DNA from: Orbus sasakiae | Lineage (GTDB): Bacteria; Pseudomonadota; Gammaproteobacteria; Enterobacterales; Orbaceae | Reading direction: 5' to 3' | Assembly: GCF_039542345.1 (NCBI RefSeq) | Contig: NZ_BAABHY010000006.1 | Location: forward strand, 124,001 to 188,000 | DNA length: 64,000 nucleotides | Shown here: one piece after another, positions 44,943-53,797 of the stretch | Layout: each line of letters starts with the position of its first letter | How positions within the stretch are numbered: the stretch's first letter is position 1 | Notes under the pieces: model-generated | Told to the model about the DNA's origin: nothing | The model's input: the letters and a program-made list of their open reading frames with translations, nothing else | Databases searched by the model: none | Made by a program: the position numbers and the translations under genes

Positions 44943-45920
44943 TTAATGAATGCCAGCCAGATGCAAATCATGAATGTTTAATGCGCCAACTAATTTCCCG
45001 TCATGATCAACAACAGGAGCGGCTGTAATATTATGATCATTAAATGATTTTAGTGCTTCTATCGCTTTCCAGCTTTCAGGAAGGCGATAACCTGGTTTGG
45101 TCATAACATGTGTAATCTCATCTTGTAGTGTACCATGATTGAGTAGTAATCGACGTAAGTCACCATCAGTGAAAACACCAATAATTTGATTATTTTGGTT
45201 ACAAACAGCAACAAGACCAAGACCGGTACGACTTAATTCTAACATTGCATCAAATACGGTAGTATGCTCACTAATTTTAGGTACTCGCTCACCAGTACGC
45301 ATGACATCTTTAACATGATTAAGCAATTTTGCCCCTAAGCTACCTGCTGGATGCGAACGCGCAAAATCTTCCTCTTTAAACTCTTTGATACGCATCAAAG
45401 CAATGGCTAAGGCATCACCCATTAATAATGTATTTGTTGAGCTTGATGTTGGTGCCAACCCCATTGGGCATGCTTCTTTTTCAATACTAATATCCAATAG
45501 TGCATCTGCGGATTTAGCTAAAGGAGACGTTAATCCACCAGTAATGGCAATCACGGGGACTTTCATCTCTTTGAGTATGGGTAATATCAAGTTAAACTCT
45601 TTTGCACGACCAGAATAGGAGATGAGTATGACAATATCATTTTCTGTCACCATCCCTAAGTCGCCGTGCAATGCCTCTGATGGGTGCATAAAAAATGCAG
45701 GTGTCCCTGTGCTTGCTAATGATGCGGCAATTTTTTTACCAATATGGCCGGATTTCCCAATGCCTGACACAACCACTTTGCCTTTAATCGACAATATTAA
45801 TTCACATGCTTTAACAAAATCATCACCAAGACGTGTTGGTAACTTTTGAGCCTCATATAGTTCGAGTTCGAGAAGTTCGCGACCATATTGCAGCAGTTTA
45901 TTGCGATTTGTTGAGTTCAT
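44943..45920 (-). CDS. kdsD: arabinose-5-phosphate isomerase (KdsD/GutQ type)
   Basis: This 325-residue enzyme makes arabinose 5-phosphate from ribulose 5-phosphate, the first step toward KDO of lipopolysaccharide. A SIS domain (about 40-175) has VSGIGKSGHIGKK, the HGDLGM motif and EACPMGLAPTSS; two CBS domains follow (about 205-325). The segments FISYSG-like ISYSGRAKE and AMLELSRTGLGLVAVC look more like E. coli GutQ than KdsD. No gut genes or lpt genes are linked, so it is likely the single housekeeping isomerase. Confidence 0.88.
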   Translation of the reverse strand: MNSTNRNKLLQYGRELLELELYEAQKLPTRLGDDFVKACELILSIKGKVVVSGIGKSGHIGKKIAASLASTGTPAFFMHPSEALHGDLGMVTENDIVILISYSGRAKEFNLILPILKEMKVPVIAITGGLTSPLAKSADALLDISIEKEACPMGLAPTSSSTNTLLMGDALAIALMRIKEFKEEDFARSHPAGSLGAKLLNHVKDVMRTGERVPKISEHTTVFDAMLELSRTGLGLVAVCNQNNQIIGVFTDGDLRRLLLNHGTLQDEITHVMTKPGYRLPESWKAIEALKSFNDHNITAAPVVDHDGKLVGALNIHDLHLAGIH

Positions 45921-46269
45921 TCTTTTAACCTTACTGTAAAATCTTATTTTTAATATTTGATATAAATATCAACCAATCATTAGTCAGTAACGCTCGGTAG
46001 TGTATCAAGTAATCATCAGTAATTATAGAAAATATTTTAGTGTTATGATTATTAACAATAATGTATTTTCATCCTCCCTCGTAAGATAAGTTGATCATCT
46101 GACATTAACGGGTCATAATAGTATTTGACTCGGGGTGTCACGCGTTTGTTTTTTACGCAATGTGGCTGAGACTTTACCCGTAGAACCTGATCTGGCTCAT
46201 ACCAGCGTAGGGAAGTCATAGCTCACCTTGATTGGCTATTCTTCTCTACACATATAAAGAGGAGGAAGC
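45921..46269. other. kdsD-thiM divergent region
   Basis: This 349-base gap holds the kdsD promoter on the left, a TPP riboswitch and a strong ribosome binding sequence GAGGAGGAAG before thiM. A short dyad ATAGC/GCTAT just after the riboswitch (46218-46240 region) may be part of the expression platform. No gene is seen. Confidence 0.5.
46127..46217 (+). promoter_or_regulatory. TPP (THI-box) riboswitch
   Basis: The conserved THI elements are all present: CTCGGGGTG, GGCTGAGA, ACCCGTAGAACCTGATCTGG and CATACCAGCGTAGGGAAG. P1 closes by GACT (46127-46130) with AGTC (46214-46217). It lies 52 bases before thiM and should repress thiMED when thiamine pyrophosphate is abundant, probably at translation initiation. 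Confidence 0.95.
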
Positions 46270-47073
46270 ATGCCAACGATTATTCCATTTAAGACTATTG
46301 ATGCTATTTATTATCTGCAACAGCTGCAAAATCACAAACCGCTAGTGCATTGTATTACCAATGATGTAGTACAAAATTTTACGGCTAATGTTTTATTAGC
46401 AATCGGCGCGGTACCTGCAATGGTGGTTGCTAAAGAGGAAGTCAGCGATTTTGTTGAGGTATCCGATAGTTTATTAATTAACATTGGTACCATCACTGCA
46501 CCGTCAGCCAAAAGTATGCTACTGGCGGTTCGTTCTGCAATGCAATCGCAAACCCCTTGGGTACTTGATCCTGTTGCCGTGAGTAGCGCATTACCCTATC
46601 GAACAGATATTACGCAACAGTTGTTAACATTTAAACCGTCTGTGATTCGTGGAAATGCATCTGAAATTTTAGTTTTAGCCAACCAAAAATCATTATCAAA
46701 AGGCCCTGATAGTCAAGATAGTACTCAATCTGCACTGTGTGCAGCCAGACAATTAGCGATCGAATATCAAACTATTGTTGCTGTCACGGGGCAGATTGAT
46801 TATATCACTGATGGTAAGCGGGTTTATTCGATTAGCGGTGGAGATGTTGCATTAACACGCGTGACAGGTGCAGGTTGTTCATTATCAGCCCTTGTTGCTG
46901 CATTTGTTACTAATGTTAATGATAAATTCAGTGCCACTGCCGCCGCGTGTTTAGTGATGAAAAGGGCCGCAGAATTGGCAAATAAAAGCCAAGGTATGGG
47001 GTCATTTGCGGTTTCTCTACTTGATCAAATCTCATTGATTAAGCTCGCTCTTGCTAGGGGGGAAAGCGCATGA
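46270..47073 (+). CDS. thiM: hydroxyethylthiazole kinase
   Basis: This 267-residue salvage kinase phosphorylates the thiazole alcohol of thiamine. Family motifs: HCITNDVVQNFTAN, AIGAVPAMV, VLDPVAV and the catalytic anion-hole region TRVTGAGCSLSA. A very good ribosome binding site (GAGGAGG) precedes it, and a TPP riboswitch lies upstream. It overlaps thiE by 4 bases (ATGA), so the two are translationally coupled. Confidence 0.96.
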   Translation: MPTIIPFKTIDAIYYLQQLQNHKPLVHCITNDVVQNFTANVLLAIGAVPAMVVAKEEVSDFVEVSDSLLINIGTITAPSAKSMLLAVRSAMQSQTPWVLDPVAVSSALPYRTDITQQLLTFKPSVIRGNASEILVLANQKSLSKGPDSQDSTQSALCAARQLAIEYQTIVAVTGQIDYITDGKRVYSISGGDVALTRVTGAGCSLSALVAAFVTNVNDKFSATAAACLVMKRAAELANKSQGMGSFAVSLLDQISLIKLALARGESA

Positions 47074-47723
47074 AAAAACAGTTAAATTTATCACTTTATT
47101 TGGTGCTGGATCCAACGTTATGTGGTGGCATTGAGGGATTAGTTAATACCACAAAAATTGCGGTAGGTAATGGTGTGACGGCAGTGCAACTTCGTGCTGA
47201 ACAGATGTTCCATCGTAGAGATTGGTATTTGGCTGCTTTAGCATTGAAGCAACTATTAATGAACACGCCTGTGCCACTAATCATTAATGATCAAATTGAT
47301 ATTGCTTTAGCCGTTGATGCGGATGGGGTCCATGTTGGGCAAAATGATTTACCAGTGCATGTTGTTCGTCGGTTGATTGGACCTGACAAGATGATCGGAC
47401 TATCAGTATCGAATCAACAACAACTTAGCGATGTTGTATGGCCTGACATTAACTATTTAGGCATTGGCCCTGTTTTCCCTACTACCTCAAAAAAAGATGC
47501 TGCACCCGCATTAGGACTTGCGCAATTTTCACAACTAATAATACAAAGAAAATGTCCAGCAGTTGGGATTGGCGGGATAAATTTAAGCAATGTAAAAGCG
47601 GTTATTCAAACAGGAATCGATGGCATTGCGGTGGTGTCAGCAATATGTGGTCAACGCGATATTAAATTCGCCACAACCGAATTGAGCCACGCTATTTACC
47701 AGACACGAATGTTAAGGAGCTAG
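47070..47723 (+). CDS. thiE: thiamine phosphate synthase
   Basis: This 217-residue TIM-barrel enzyme joins hydroxymethylpyrimidine pyrophosphate to thiazole phosphate. Motifs VQLRAE, INDQIDIALAVDADGVHVGQ, GLSVSN, GIGPVFPT and GIGGINLSN place the pyrophosphate and metal sites. It overlaps thiM and is 3 bases before thiD. Together the three genes salvage and assemble both halves of thiamine; no de novo genes (thiC, thiG, thiH) are present here. Confidence 0.95.
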   Translation: MKKQLNLSLYLVLDPTLCGGIEGLVNTTKIAVGNGVTAVQLRAEQMFHRRDWYLAALALKQLLMNTPVPLIINDQIDIALAVDADGVHVGQNDLPVHVVRRLIGPDKMIGLSVSNQQQLSDVVWPDINYLGIGPVFPTTSKKDAAPALGLAQFSQLIIQRKCPAVGIGGINLSNVKAVIQTGIDGIAVVSAICGQRDIKFATTELSHAIYQTRMLRS

Positions 47724-47726
47724 TTT

Positions 47727-48518
47727 ATGCCGATAGCTTTAACGATTGCAGGCTCAGATCCGAGCGGCGGCGCTGGAATTCAAGCAGATCTCAAAACATT
47801 TTCCGCTTTGCGAGCCTATGGCATGTCAGTCATTACCGCTTTAACGGCACAAAGCACCCAAGGTGTGGATGGTGTATTGGCTGTTCCTGCTGATTTTGTG
47901 AAACAACAATATTATTCAATTATGCGCGATAGTCCGATTGAAAGTATAAAAATAGGGATGTTGATGAATAAAGAGATCGTCTACGCGGTCAGTCATATGC
48001 TAAATCAATATCCAGTTCCTTATACCGTTTTAGATACCGTCATGATAGCGAAGGGAGGACAAGCATTATTGCGCGATGAGGCGATTGAGGCGATTCGACA
48101 ATATTTGATTCCACTATCAACGATTATTACACCAAATTTACCTGAAGCCGCAGCCTTACTTAATTGTGATGAGGCAACTAATGAAAAACAGATGTTAGCG
48201 CAGGGTAAGGCGTTACTTCAGTTTGGCTGCCAAGCGGTATTAATGAAAGGCGGCCATTTGGCCTGTGATCAAAGTCCTGACTATTTGATTACTGAACATC
48301 AAGTTAGTCGATTTAATGCACCAAGAATCAAAACTAAAAATACTCATGGTACTGGCTGCACATTATCGGCAGCACTGACGGCTTTACTACCTACAATGCC
48401 ATTGATTGAGGCGGTTGAGCAGGCTAAGCATTACCTAAATGGCGCGATTGAACATGCTGATACATTACATATTGGAAAAGGAATTGGACCTACTCATCAT
48501 TTTCATCATTGGTGGTAG
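47727..48518 (+). CDS. thiD: hydroxymethylpyrimidine (phosphate) kinase
   Basis: This 263-residue ribokinase-fold enzyme phosphorylates HMP twice. It shows ALTIAGSDPSGGAGIQADLK, TAQSTQGV, DTVMIAKGG, PNLPEAAALL and NTHGTGCTLSAAL with the catalytic cysteine region. It is the last gene of thiMED. Confidence 0.96.
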   Translation: MPIALTIAGSDPSGGAGIQADLKTFSALRAYGMSVITALTAQSTQGVDGVLAVPADFVKQQYYSIMRDSPIESIKIGMLMNKEIVYAVSHMLNQYPVPYTVLDTVMIAKGGQALLRDEAIEAIRQYLIPLSTIITPNLPEAAALLNCDEATNEKQMLAQGKALLQFGCQAVLMKGGHLACDQSPDYLITEHQVSRFNAPRIKTKNTHGTGCTLSAALTALLPTMPLIEAVEQAKHYLNGAIEHADTLHIGKGIGPTHHFHHWW

Positions 48519-48616
48519 TGTTTGTTCTTTAAAAGATATTTTTTAAAGTAAAATAAGTGCCTTAAATTCTAAAAAATTGCTTATTTTATTGTTTATTTTA
48601 ATGTTTTAAAAATAAT

Positions 48617-48645
48617 GATTATCTTAAGCGATAATCGGTTTTAAT
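48617..48645 (+). terminator. candidate terminator of thiMED
   Basis: GATTATC-TTAAGC-GATAATC is followed by GGTTTTAATTG. The stem is short (7 bp) and AT-rich, so it is only moderately convincing. Confidence 0.45.
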
Positions 48646-48726
48646 TGTTTAATTTTAATCGTTTTTTTATTTATTTTTGATATTCATCAATTGTATTTTT
48701 TTATAAAGCTTGCTAAGCTGATAAAA

Positions 48727-48760
48727 TAAAAATAAAAATAAAAATAAAAATAAATATAAT
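48727..48760 (+). repeat. TAAAAA hexanucleotide repeat with TATAAT, upstream of autotransporter
   Basis: TAAAAA occurs four times in a row (48727-48750), then TAAA and a perfect TATAAT at 48755-48760. A TTGCTA lies at 48710-48715, 39 bases before the TATAAT. The repeat covers the place where a -35 element or UP element would be, so changes in copy number could alter transcription. Confidence 0.6.
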
Positions 48761-48890
48761 TTTAAGTCATGATGCGATAACTTTTCTCTCTGAACAATTA
48801 AGGAATAAGGGTAATTAGTTATAATTCAAATGGATAATATCTTTTGATGCAAAACTGACAGATAACTCACTTTAATTAATATCGGAAAAA

Positions 48891-51665
48891 ATGATGAAAA
48901 ATAAAACGATTTCTAATCGGAATGCTGTTACTCATGCAGCATTATCCGACTCTCCGTCCTGTTACCCTTATCTCAGTGGTAAAAATGATAGACATAACCG
49001 CGCATATTTTAAACGAAACTCAAAACTTATTTTGAGCCGAAAATATACATTATCGACATTAAGTTTATTAATTGGCTGCATTGCACCCGCATGGGCAGAT
49101 GATAATCCAATGCCAACTGCTGAAAACTCTGGATTTAACTATAAGTATAGTAGCCAAGATACGCCGAATCCTTATTTACACTATGATGAAGAGACAGGGC
49201 AAATATCATTTGTCGATCCAACCGGTGCTTTAACTGGCCATGTTTTTGATCAAAGTTACTTTGGTAGCCAAGATAGTAATAATACCTACAGTTCGATTGC
49301 TGGTGCAGATGTTGCGCCTGTTGTTAAACTTTATGAGGGTAATAATGTGTCTGGTGGCGGCATTATATTAAATACTCAAGGTGAAAATGCATATTCAGTA
49401 CTCTATAACAACTATGCGGTAGGTGTTGAACTCAATAATAGTGACGGTGGTACGGTTTATGTTAACCATAATAATGCAAACCAAGCAAAAGTAACAAATA
49501 CTGGCAGCAACAGTTATATTCTTATTGAAGATAGTTCAGCTCAAGATGCAACATTGGTTAATAATGAAGGCTCGATGGCATTACAGGGTAATTTAGCTAA
49601 TGGTGCTACAATTACGAATAATAATGGTACTGTAACTGCTGTCAATAACTCAGTTCAAGACGCTACGTTAACGAATAACCAAGGCACGATGACATTTCAA
49701 AACAATTTGGCCAATGGTGCAACCATTACAAATAATAATGGTACTGTCGCTGCTTTACAAAATTCTGTACAAAACGCGAATCTGAACAATACTGGAGAGT
49801 CTGCGAAATTTTTTGCTTATGGTAATGATATCACCGGTGCTCAAGTTGAAAATGGTGAAGGAGCAACGCTAATCGTTGGCGATTGTACTCTTGCTCTGGG
49901 TTGTACCGAAGAAAAAGGCACAACGGCTAAAGATGTCATGATAAATAATGCGGGTAAATTTTATTTAAGCGGCAATTTCAATATCACTAATGGTCAAATT
50001 AATAATAATGGTGAGTTATTTATTAATAATGTGACGATTAATGACGGTATTTTAAATAATGTTCAAAACGGCCAAGTTACATTAAGTGGGAGTAATCAAA
50101 TTACGTCACAAGTTAATAATAATGGTGACGTTTCAATCACTGATGGTAGAACTGATTTTATTGGTTCGATAACAGGTAGCGGTATGATTAATATCGCGGA
50201 AAATAGCATCATAAATTTAATGTCAGATTCATCAACGTTTAGCGGTAATATATATAATGATGGGATCTTAAGCGTAAAAAGTGATGCAGAAATTGGTGGT
50301 ACCATTTATGTGAATTCAACGGGTGTCGTGATTGGCACAGGTACCGTCGGATCAATTAATGCAGCAAGTGGTTCAACGATTTATTCAGGTAACTATCAAC
50401 AAGGTGGGGCTTTAACCGTTGATGGTGACTTTGTCGGTGATAATGCGAACGTTGTCTTAGACACCATTATGTTAGATCAAGCATCAGACGATAATGTCTT
50501 CACGATTACAGGTCATGTATCGGGTACGAGCTATGTCACAGCACGTTATTTAGGTGGACAGCCACAATTAGATAAAATTAAAGTCATTAGTACGGGGTCT
50601 TCTGATGAAGATGCTTTCGTACAAGGCGGGCGCATTGTGGGGGGGGCATATGATTATCGTCTCGAACAAAGTGATGCAGATTGGTATTTAGCGAAGTCTA
50701 CTTTCCGCCCAGAAGTTGGTGGTTATGTTGCAAATATGATTGCTAGTAATACGTTATTTAACCTTAATCAGCAAGATTATATCGGCACTGATCAGTTAAC
50801 TCGTCAAAACAATCATGGAATGTGGTTGCGTCAGCAAGCGGGTTATCGCCAATTTAATTTATCGGATAATCAGAATCAAGTGAATGCCTCTCGTTATGTT
50901 GTTCAACTTGGCGGTGATGTTATTTCCGGTTCAACGGACCAACGGGATAAATACCAATTTGGTTTAATGGCGGGTTATGCTAATCAACAAGCTAAAACGT
51001 ATAATCGTGTCTCTGATTATCAATCTAGAAGCCATATTACTGGTTATAGCGTGGGTATCTATGGTGGCTGGCAGCAAGATGCGGGTCAATTAGTCGGGTT
51101 ATATACTGCCGGTTACCTTCAGTACAACTGGTTTAATAACCAAGTTGATACCGATAGTGGCGCTGAACGGTATAAAAGTCATGGTGTTAATGTGTCATTT
51201 GAAGGTGGTTATCGTGCTAAATTAGGCAGCTACCACACACTGGCTGGATTGGAAAATCAAATTTACTTACAACCAGAGGCTCAGATTAGTTGGTTAGGGG
51301 TTAAAACTGATGATCATCAAGAACGTAATTTAACTCAGGTCAGCGGTGAAGGTAAAAATAATATTCAAACGCGTCTTGGTGTGCGATTATTTATTGATAG
51401 TAAAAGTTATTTAGACCTTAATGATCCGCGTCATTTTCAACCTTATGTTGCGTTAAGTTGGATTCATAATAGTCGCCAATATGGGGTAACGATGAATGAT
51501 ACAACGATTTATCAACAGGGTAGTAAAGATCTTGCTGAGTTAAAAGTGGGCTTGAATGTTAAAATGAGCGATGCCTTATCAATGTGGGGAAATGTTGCTC
51601 ACCAACAAGGTCAGCATAGTAACCGAGATACGCAAGCAACATTAGGTATACGTTACACGTTTTAA
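48891..51665 (+). CDS. type V autotransporter (adhesin-like)
   Basis: This is a 924-residue outer-membrane protein. The N-terminus is an unusually long signal, with a polar extension (1-50), a hydrophobic core and cleavage after PAWA (about 69), similar to extended signals of large autotransporters. The passenger (about 70-600) is Asn/Gly/Thr-rich and beta-helical in style; it holds two tandem 38-residue repeats (residues 218-293). The junction RPEVGGYVANMIASNTLF (about 605-622) is typical of the AIDA/pertactin class. The rest, to the terminal YTF, is the beta barrel. No protease or catalytic motif is evident, so adhesion or autoaggregation is likely. Two adjacent ATGs follow GGAAAAA. Confidence 0.9.
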   Translation: MMKNKTISNRNAVTHAALSDSPSCYPYLSGKNDRHNRAYFKRNSKLILSRKYTLSTLSLLIGCIAPAWADDNPMPTAENSGFNYKYSSQDTPNPYLHYDEETGQISFVDPTGALTGHVFDQSYFGSQDSNNTYSSIAGADVAPVVKLYEGNNVSGGGIILNTQGENAYSVLYNNYAVGVELNNSDGGTVYVNHNNANQAKVTNTGSNSYILIEDSSAQDATLVNNEGSMALQGNLANGATITNNNGTVTAVNNSVQDATLTNNQGTMTFQNNLANGATITNNNGTVAALQNSVQNANLNNTGESAKFFAYGNDITGAQVENGEGATLIVGDCTLALGCTEEKGTTAKDVMINNAGKFYLSGNFNITNGQINNNGELFINNVTINDGILNNVQNGQVTLSGSNQITSQVNNNGDVSITDGRTDFIGSITGSGMINIAENSIINLMSDSSTFSGNIYNDGILSVKSDAEIGGTIYVNSTGVVIGTGTVGSINAASGSTIYSGNYQQGGALTVDGDFVGDNANVVLDTIMLDQASDDNVFTITGHVSGTSYVTARYLGGQPQLDKIKVISTGSSDEDAFVQGGRIVGGAYDYRLEQSDADWYLAKSTFRPEVGGYVANMIASNTLFNLNQQDYIGTDQLTRQNNHGMWLRQQAGYRQFNLSDNQNQVNASRYVVQLGGDVISGSTDQRDKYQFGLMAGYANQQAKTYNRVSDYQSRSHITGYSVGIYGGWQQDAGQLVGLYTAGYLQYNWFNNQVDTDSGAERYKSHGVNVSFEGGYRAKLGSYHTLAGLENQIYLQPEAQISWLGVKTDDHQERNLTQVSGEGKNNIQTRLGVRLFIDSKSYLDLNDPRHFQPYVALSWIHNSRQYGVTMNDTTIYQQGSKDLAELKVGLNVKMSDALSMWGNVAHQQGQHSNRDTQATLGIRYTF
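49542..49769 (+). repeat. 114-bp tandem repeat in the autotransporter passenger
   Basis: Two in-frame 38-codon units lie at 49542-49655 and 49656-49769. Both read Q-D-A-T-L-x-N-N-x-G and contain LANGATITNNNGTV. A third, decayed unit starts QNANLNN. They probably form successive rungs of a beta helix. Confidence 0.85.
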
Positions 51666-51689
51666 TAATACATTATTGTATTAAAATTT

Positions 51690-51722
51690 ATGCCTTATTA
51701 GAGATAATAAGGCATTTTTTTT
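51690..51722 (+). terminator. terminator of the autotransporter gene
   Basis: A perfect 11-bp stem (ATGCCTTATTA with TAATAAGGCAT, loop GAGA) runs directly into eight T. It also lies after the convergent FAD-dehydrogenase gene, where the T-run is poor. Confidence 0.92.
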
Positions 51723-51748
51723 ATTAGAAAAAAAGTGATGAAGCCGGA

Positions 51749-53113
51749 TTAATGATGATTACCTTTAATATACACTTGATTATTAAGAATATTATTTGGG
51801 TCAAAACTCTGCTTGATTTTTTGCATCATTAAGCGGTTTTCCAATGGAATTGCGGCATTAAAATATTTCACTTTTGCCGTCCCGATACCATGTTCTGCTG
51901 ATGGTAATCCTTTTAATTCATGGCATTTTTGGTAGAGTGCATCGTGTACTTGTTGCAACTTAATCGCCCACTGGGCTTCATCAAGTTCATCGCGTAAAAT
52001 ACATAAATGTACGTTACCATCGCCAGCATGACCAAAGGCTAACATTCTTACACCGCTTTCGATTTCTAGTTGCTTGGTAAAATTAACAAAATCAGCAATT
52101 CTGTTAATTGGGACGACGATGTCAATCGGATCTTGTTGAGTAACGGCTTCAACTGCACGCACTAATGAACCACGAATAGCCCAGATTTGAGCCGCTTCAG
52201 CTGGTGTTTTAGGGATTACATAGGGCACATTACCGAGGGTCGTCAGTAATTGCTCACGTTGTTTATCAATGGCGTTTCGATCATTGCCGTCGAGCATAAT
52301 AATCAAATAGGCTTGTGAGTCCGGCAATGGAAACTCAAAACCTGAATAATTCTCACCCCATTTAGCCACTTTCTGCTCAACAAACTCAAGTGCGGTTGGC
52401 GTTAAGGTTTGTAACACTTTGGTGATATTGGCTATCGCTTGTTCTATGGAGGTAAAACCCACAATCATGGTTTCTATAATGCTAGGCTTTGCGATCAGTT
52501 TTAAAGTACACTGAGTGATAACGCCAAGTGTCCCTTCGCTCCCAATAAACAGATGCTTGAGTGATAACCCAGTATTATCTTTAATATTTTTACTACCAAT
52601 ATTTAAGATGGTACCATCGGCTAATACTACTTCAAGTGCTTGTACATAATCACGTGTCACCCCATATTTTACCGCTCTCATGCCACCAGCATTGGTACTA
52701 ACATTTCCGCCAATTGTTGATTTTTTTTCACCTGGATCGGGGGGATAGAATAGATGATGTTGTTCAACGTATTGTTGTAAGTCACTTAAAAAGACACCTG
52801 ATTGGACTGTGACAGTGAAAGTCTCCTTATCTAATTCGATGATATTATTCATTAATGATAAGTCTAAGATTATGCCTCCATTTGGAATGGTTGAACCGAC
52901 CAAGTTTGAACCGGCACCCCGTGGCGTAACACTAATTCCATTTTGGTTAGCATAGTGCATAATTTTTGCCACTTCTTGAGTCGTTTTGGGTAAAACTAAT
53001 AGGTCAGCTTGACCGTGTTCAAGTTTTAGCCCATCACTCAAATAGGAGGATTCAATCCAACTTTTTGTGATGACGCGTTGTGGATCATTGATCATTTCCA
53101 TTATCTGTTTCAT
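51749..53113 (-). CDS. FAD-linked D-2-hydroxyacid dehydrogenase (GlcD/D-LDH family)
   Basis: This 454-residue oxidoreductase has an N-terminal PCMH-type FAD-binding domain (about 35-220) with VTPRGAGSNLVGS and GGNVSTNAGGMRAVKYG, and a C-terminal FAD-oxidase cap with GHAGDGNVH and SAEHGIG. These histidines bind metal and the alpha-hydroxyacid. Relatives oxidise glycolate, D-lactate or D-2-hydroxyglutarate to 2-oxoacids. It is the last gene of a minus-strand operon with metI, metN, metQ and an aminotransferase, 12 bases after metI. The context suggests a hydroxy analogue of methionine as substrate, which is inference. Confidence 0.87.
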   Translation of the reverse strand: MKQIMEMINDPQRVITKSWIESSYLSDGLKLEHGQADLLVLPKTTQEVAKIMHYANQNGISVTPRGAGSNLVGSTIPNGGIILDLSLMNNIIELDKETFTVTVQSGVFLSDLQQYVEQHHLFYPPDPGEKKSTIGGNVSTNAGGMRAVKYGVTRDYVQALEVVLADGTILNIGSKNIKDNTGLSLKHLFIGSEGTLGVITQCTLKLIAKPSIIETMIVGFTSIEQAIANITKVLQTLTPTALEFVEQKVAKWGENYSGFEFPLPDSQAYLIIMLDGNDRNAIDKQREQLLTTLGNVPYVIPKTPAEAAQIWAIRGSLVRAVEAVTQQDPIDIVVPINRIADFVNFTKQLEIESGVRMLAFGHAGDGNVHLCILRDELDEAQWAIKLQQVHDALYQKCHELKGLPSAEHGIGTAKVKYFNAAIPLENRLMMQKIKQSFDPNNILNNQVYIKGNHH

Positions 53114-53125
53114 GTCTTTTATCCA

Positions 53126-53797
53126 TTATTTATGACGTTTATCAAGGTAGTTGGCTAAACTATCACCTAAAAACTGCAAGAGTTGTACAATAATAATCAG
53201 TATCACAATACAAATGATTAATACTTCGGTGACATAGCGCTGGTAACCATAACGAATCGCCAAATCACCGATACCACCACCACCCACAATCCCAGCCATT
53301 GCACTATAACCAATAAGTGATATAACCGTTACTGTCGCATGGCGAACCAGTTGCGAAAATGCTTCAGGAAACAAAATCCCCGTAATGATACGCCAATGAG
53401 ATGCACCACTTGCAACCGCGGCTTCAACCACACCATTATCAACTTGACTAAAAGCGTTTTCAGCAAGCCTTGCATAAAATGCAACGGCTGCCAGTGATAA
53501 AGGGAAAATAACGGCCTTTGGCCCGATAGACGTGCCGACTAAATAAAAACCAGCAGGTAACACAGCAACCATGAGGATTAAAAAAGGAATTGACCGCGTC
53601 GCATTCACAATAAAACCAGAAATCTGATTGATCACTTTATTTTTAAAGAAGAAACGGCTTGATGTGATATATAAAAATAATCCAATGATCGTACCAAATA
53701 GAATTGCAGCAAGTAATGACCAACCGACCATAATAAAGGTTTCTTTAGCTGCAATCCAAAGTAGGTCAGTAATATCAGCCCAATTTAGTTTGATCAT
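53126..53797 (-). CDS. metI: methionine ABC transporter permease
   Basis: This 223-residue permease has five or six helices. The characteristic EAAVASGASHWRIITGILFPEA coupling region and SIPFLILMVAVLP segment match MetI. The start overlaps the metN stop by one base (TAATG). It forms the channel of the MetNI importer. Confidence 0.93.
   Translation of the reverse strand: MIKLNWADITDLLWIAAKETFIMVGWSLLAAILFGTIIGLFLYITSSRFFFKNKVINQISGFIVNATRSIPFLILMVAVLPAGFYLVGTSIGPKAVIFPLSLAAVAFYARLAENAFSQVDNGVVEAAVASGASHWRIITGILFPEAFSQLVRHATVTVISLIGYSAMAGIVGGGGIGDLAIRYGYQRYVTEVLIICIVILIIIVQLLQFLGDSLANYLDKRHK

Larger units (their letters stand above)
48519..48890 (+). other. 372-base region between thiD and the autotransporter gene
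   Basis: This is very AT-rich. It carries a candidate thiD terminator (48617-48645), an AT-only stem TAAAATAAG/CTTATTTTA (48549-48588), and the TAAAAA repeat with a TATAAT (48727-48760). No gene is supported. Confidence 0.5.
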
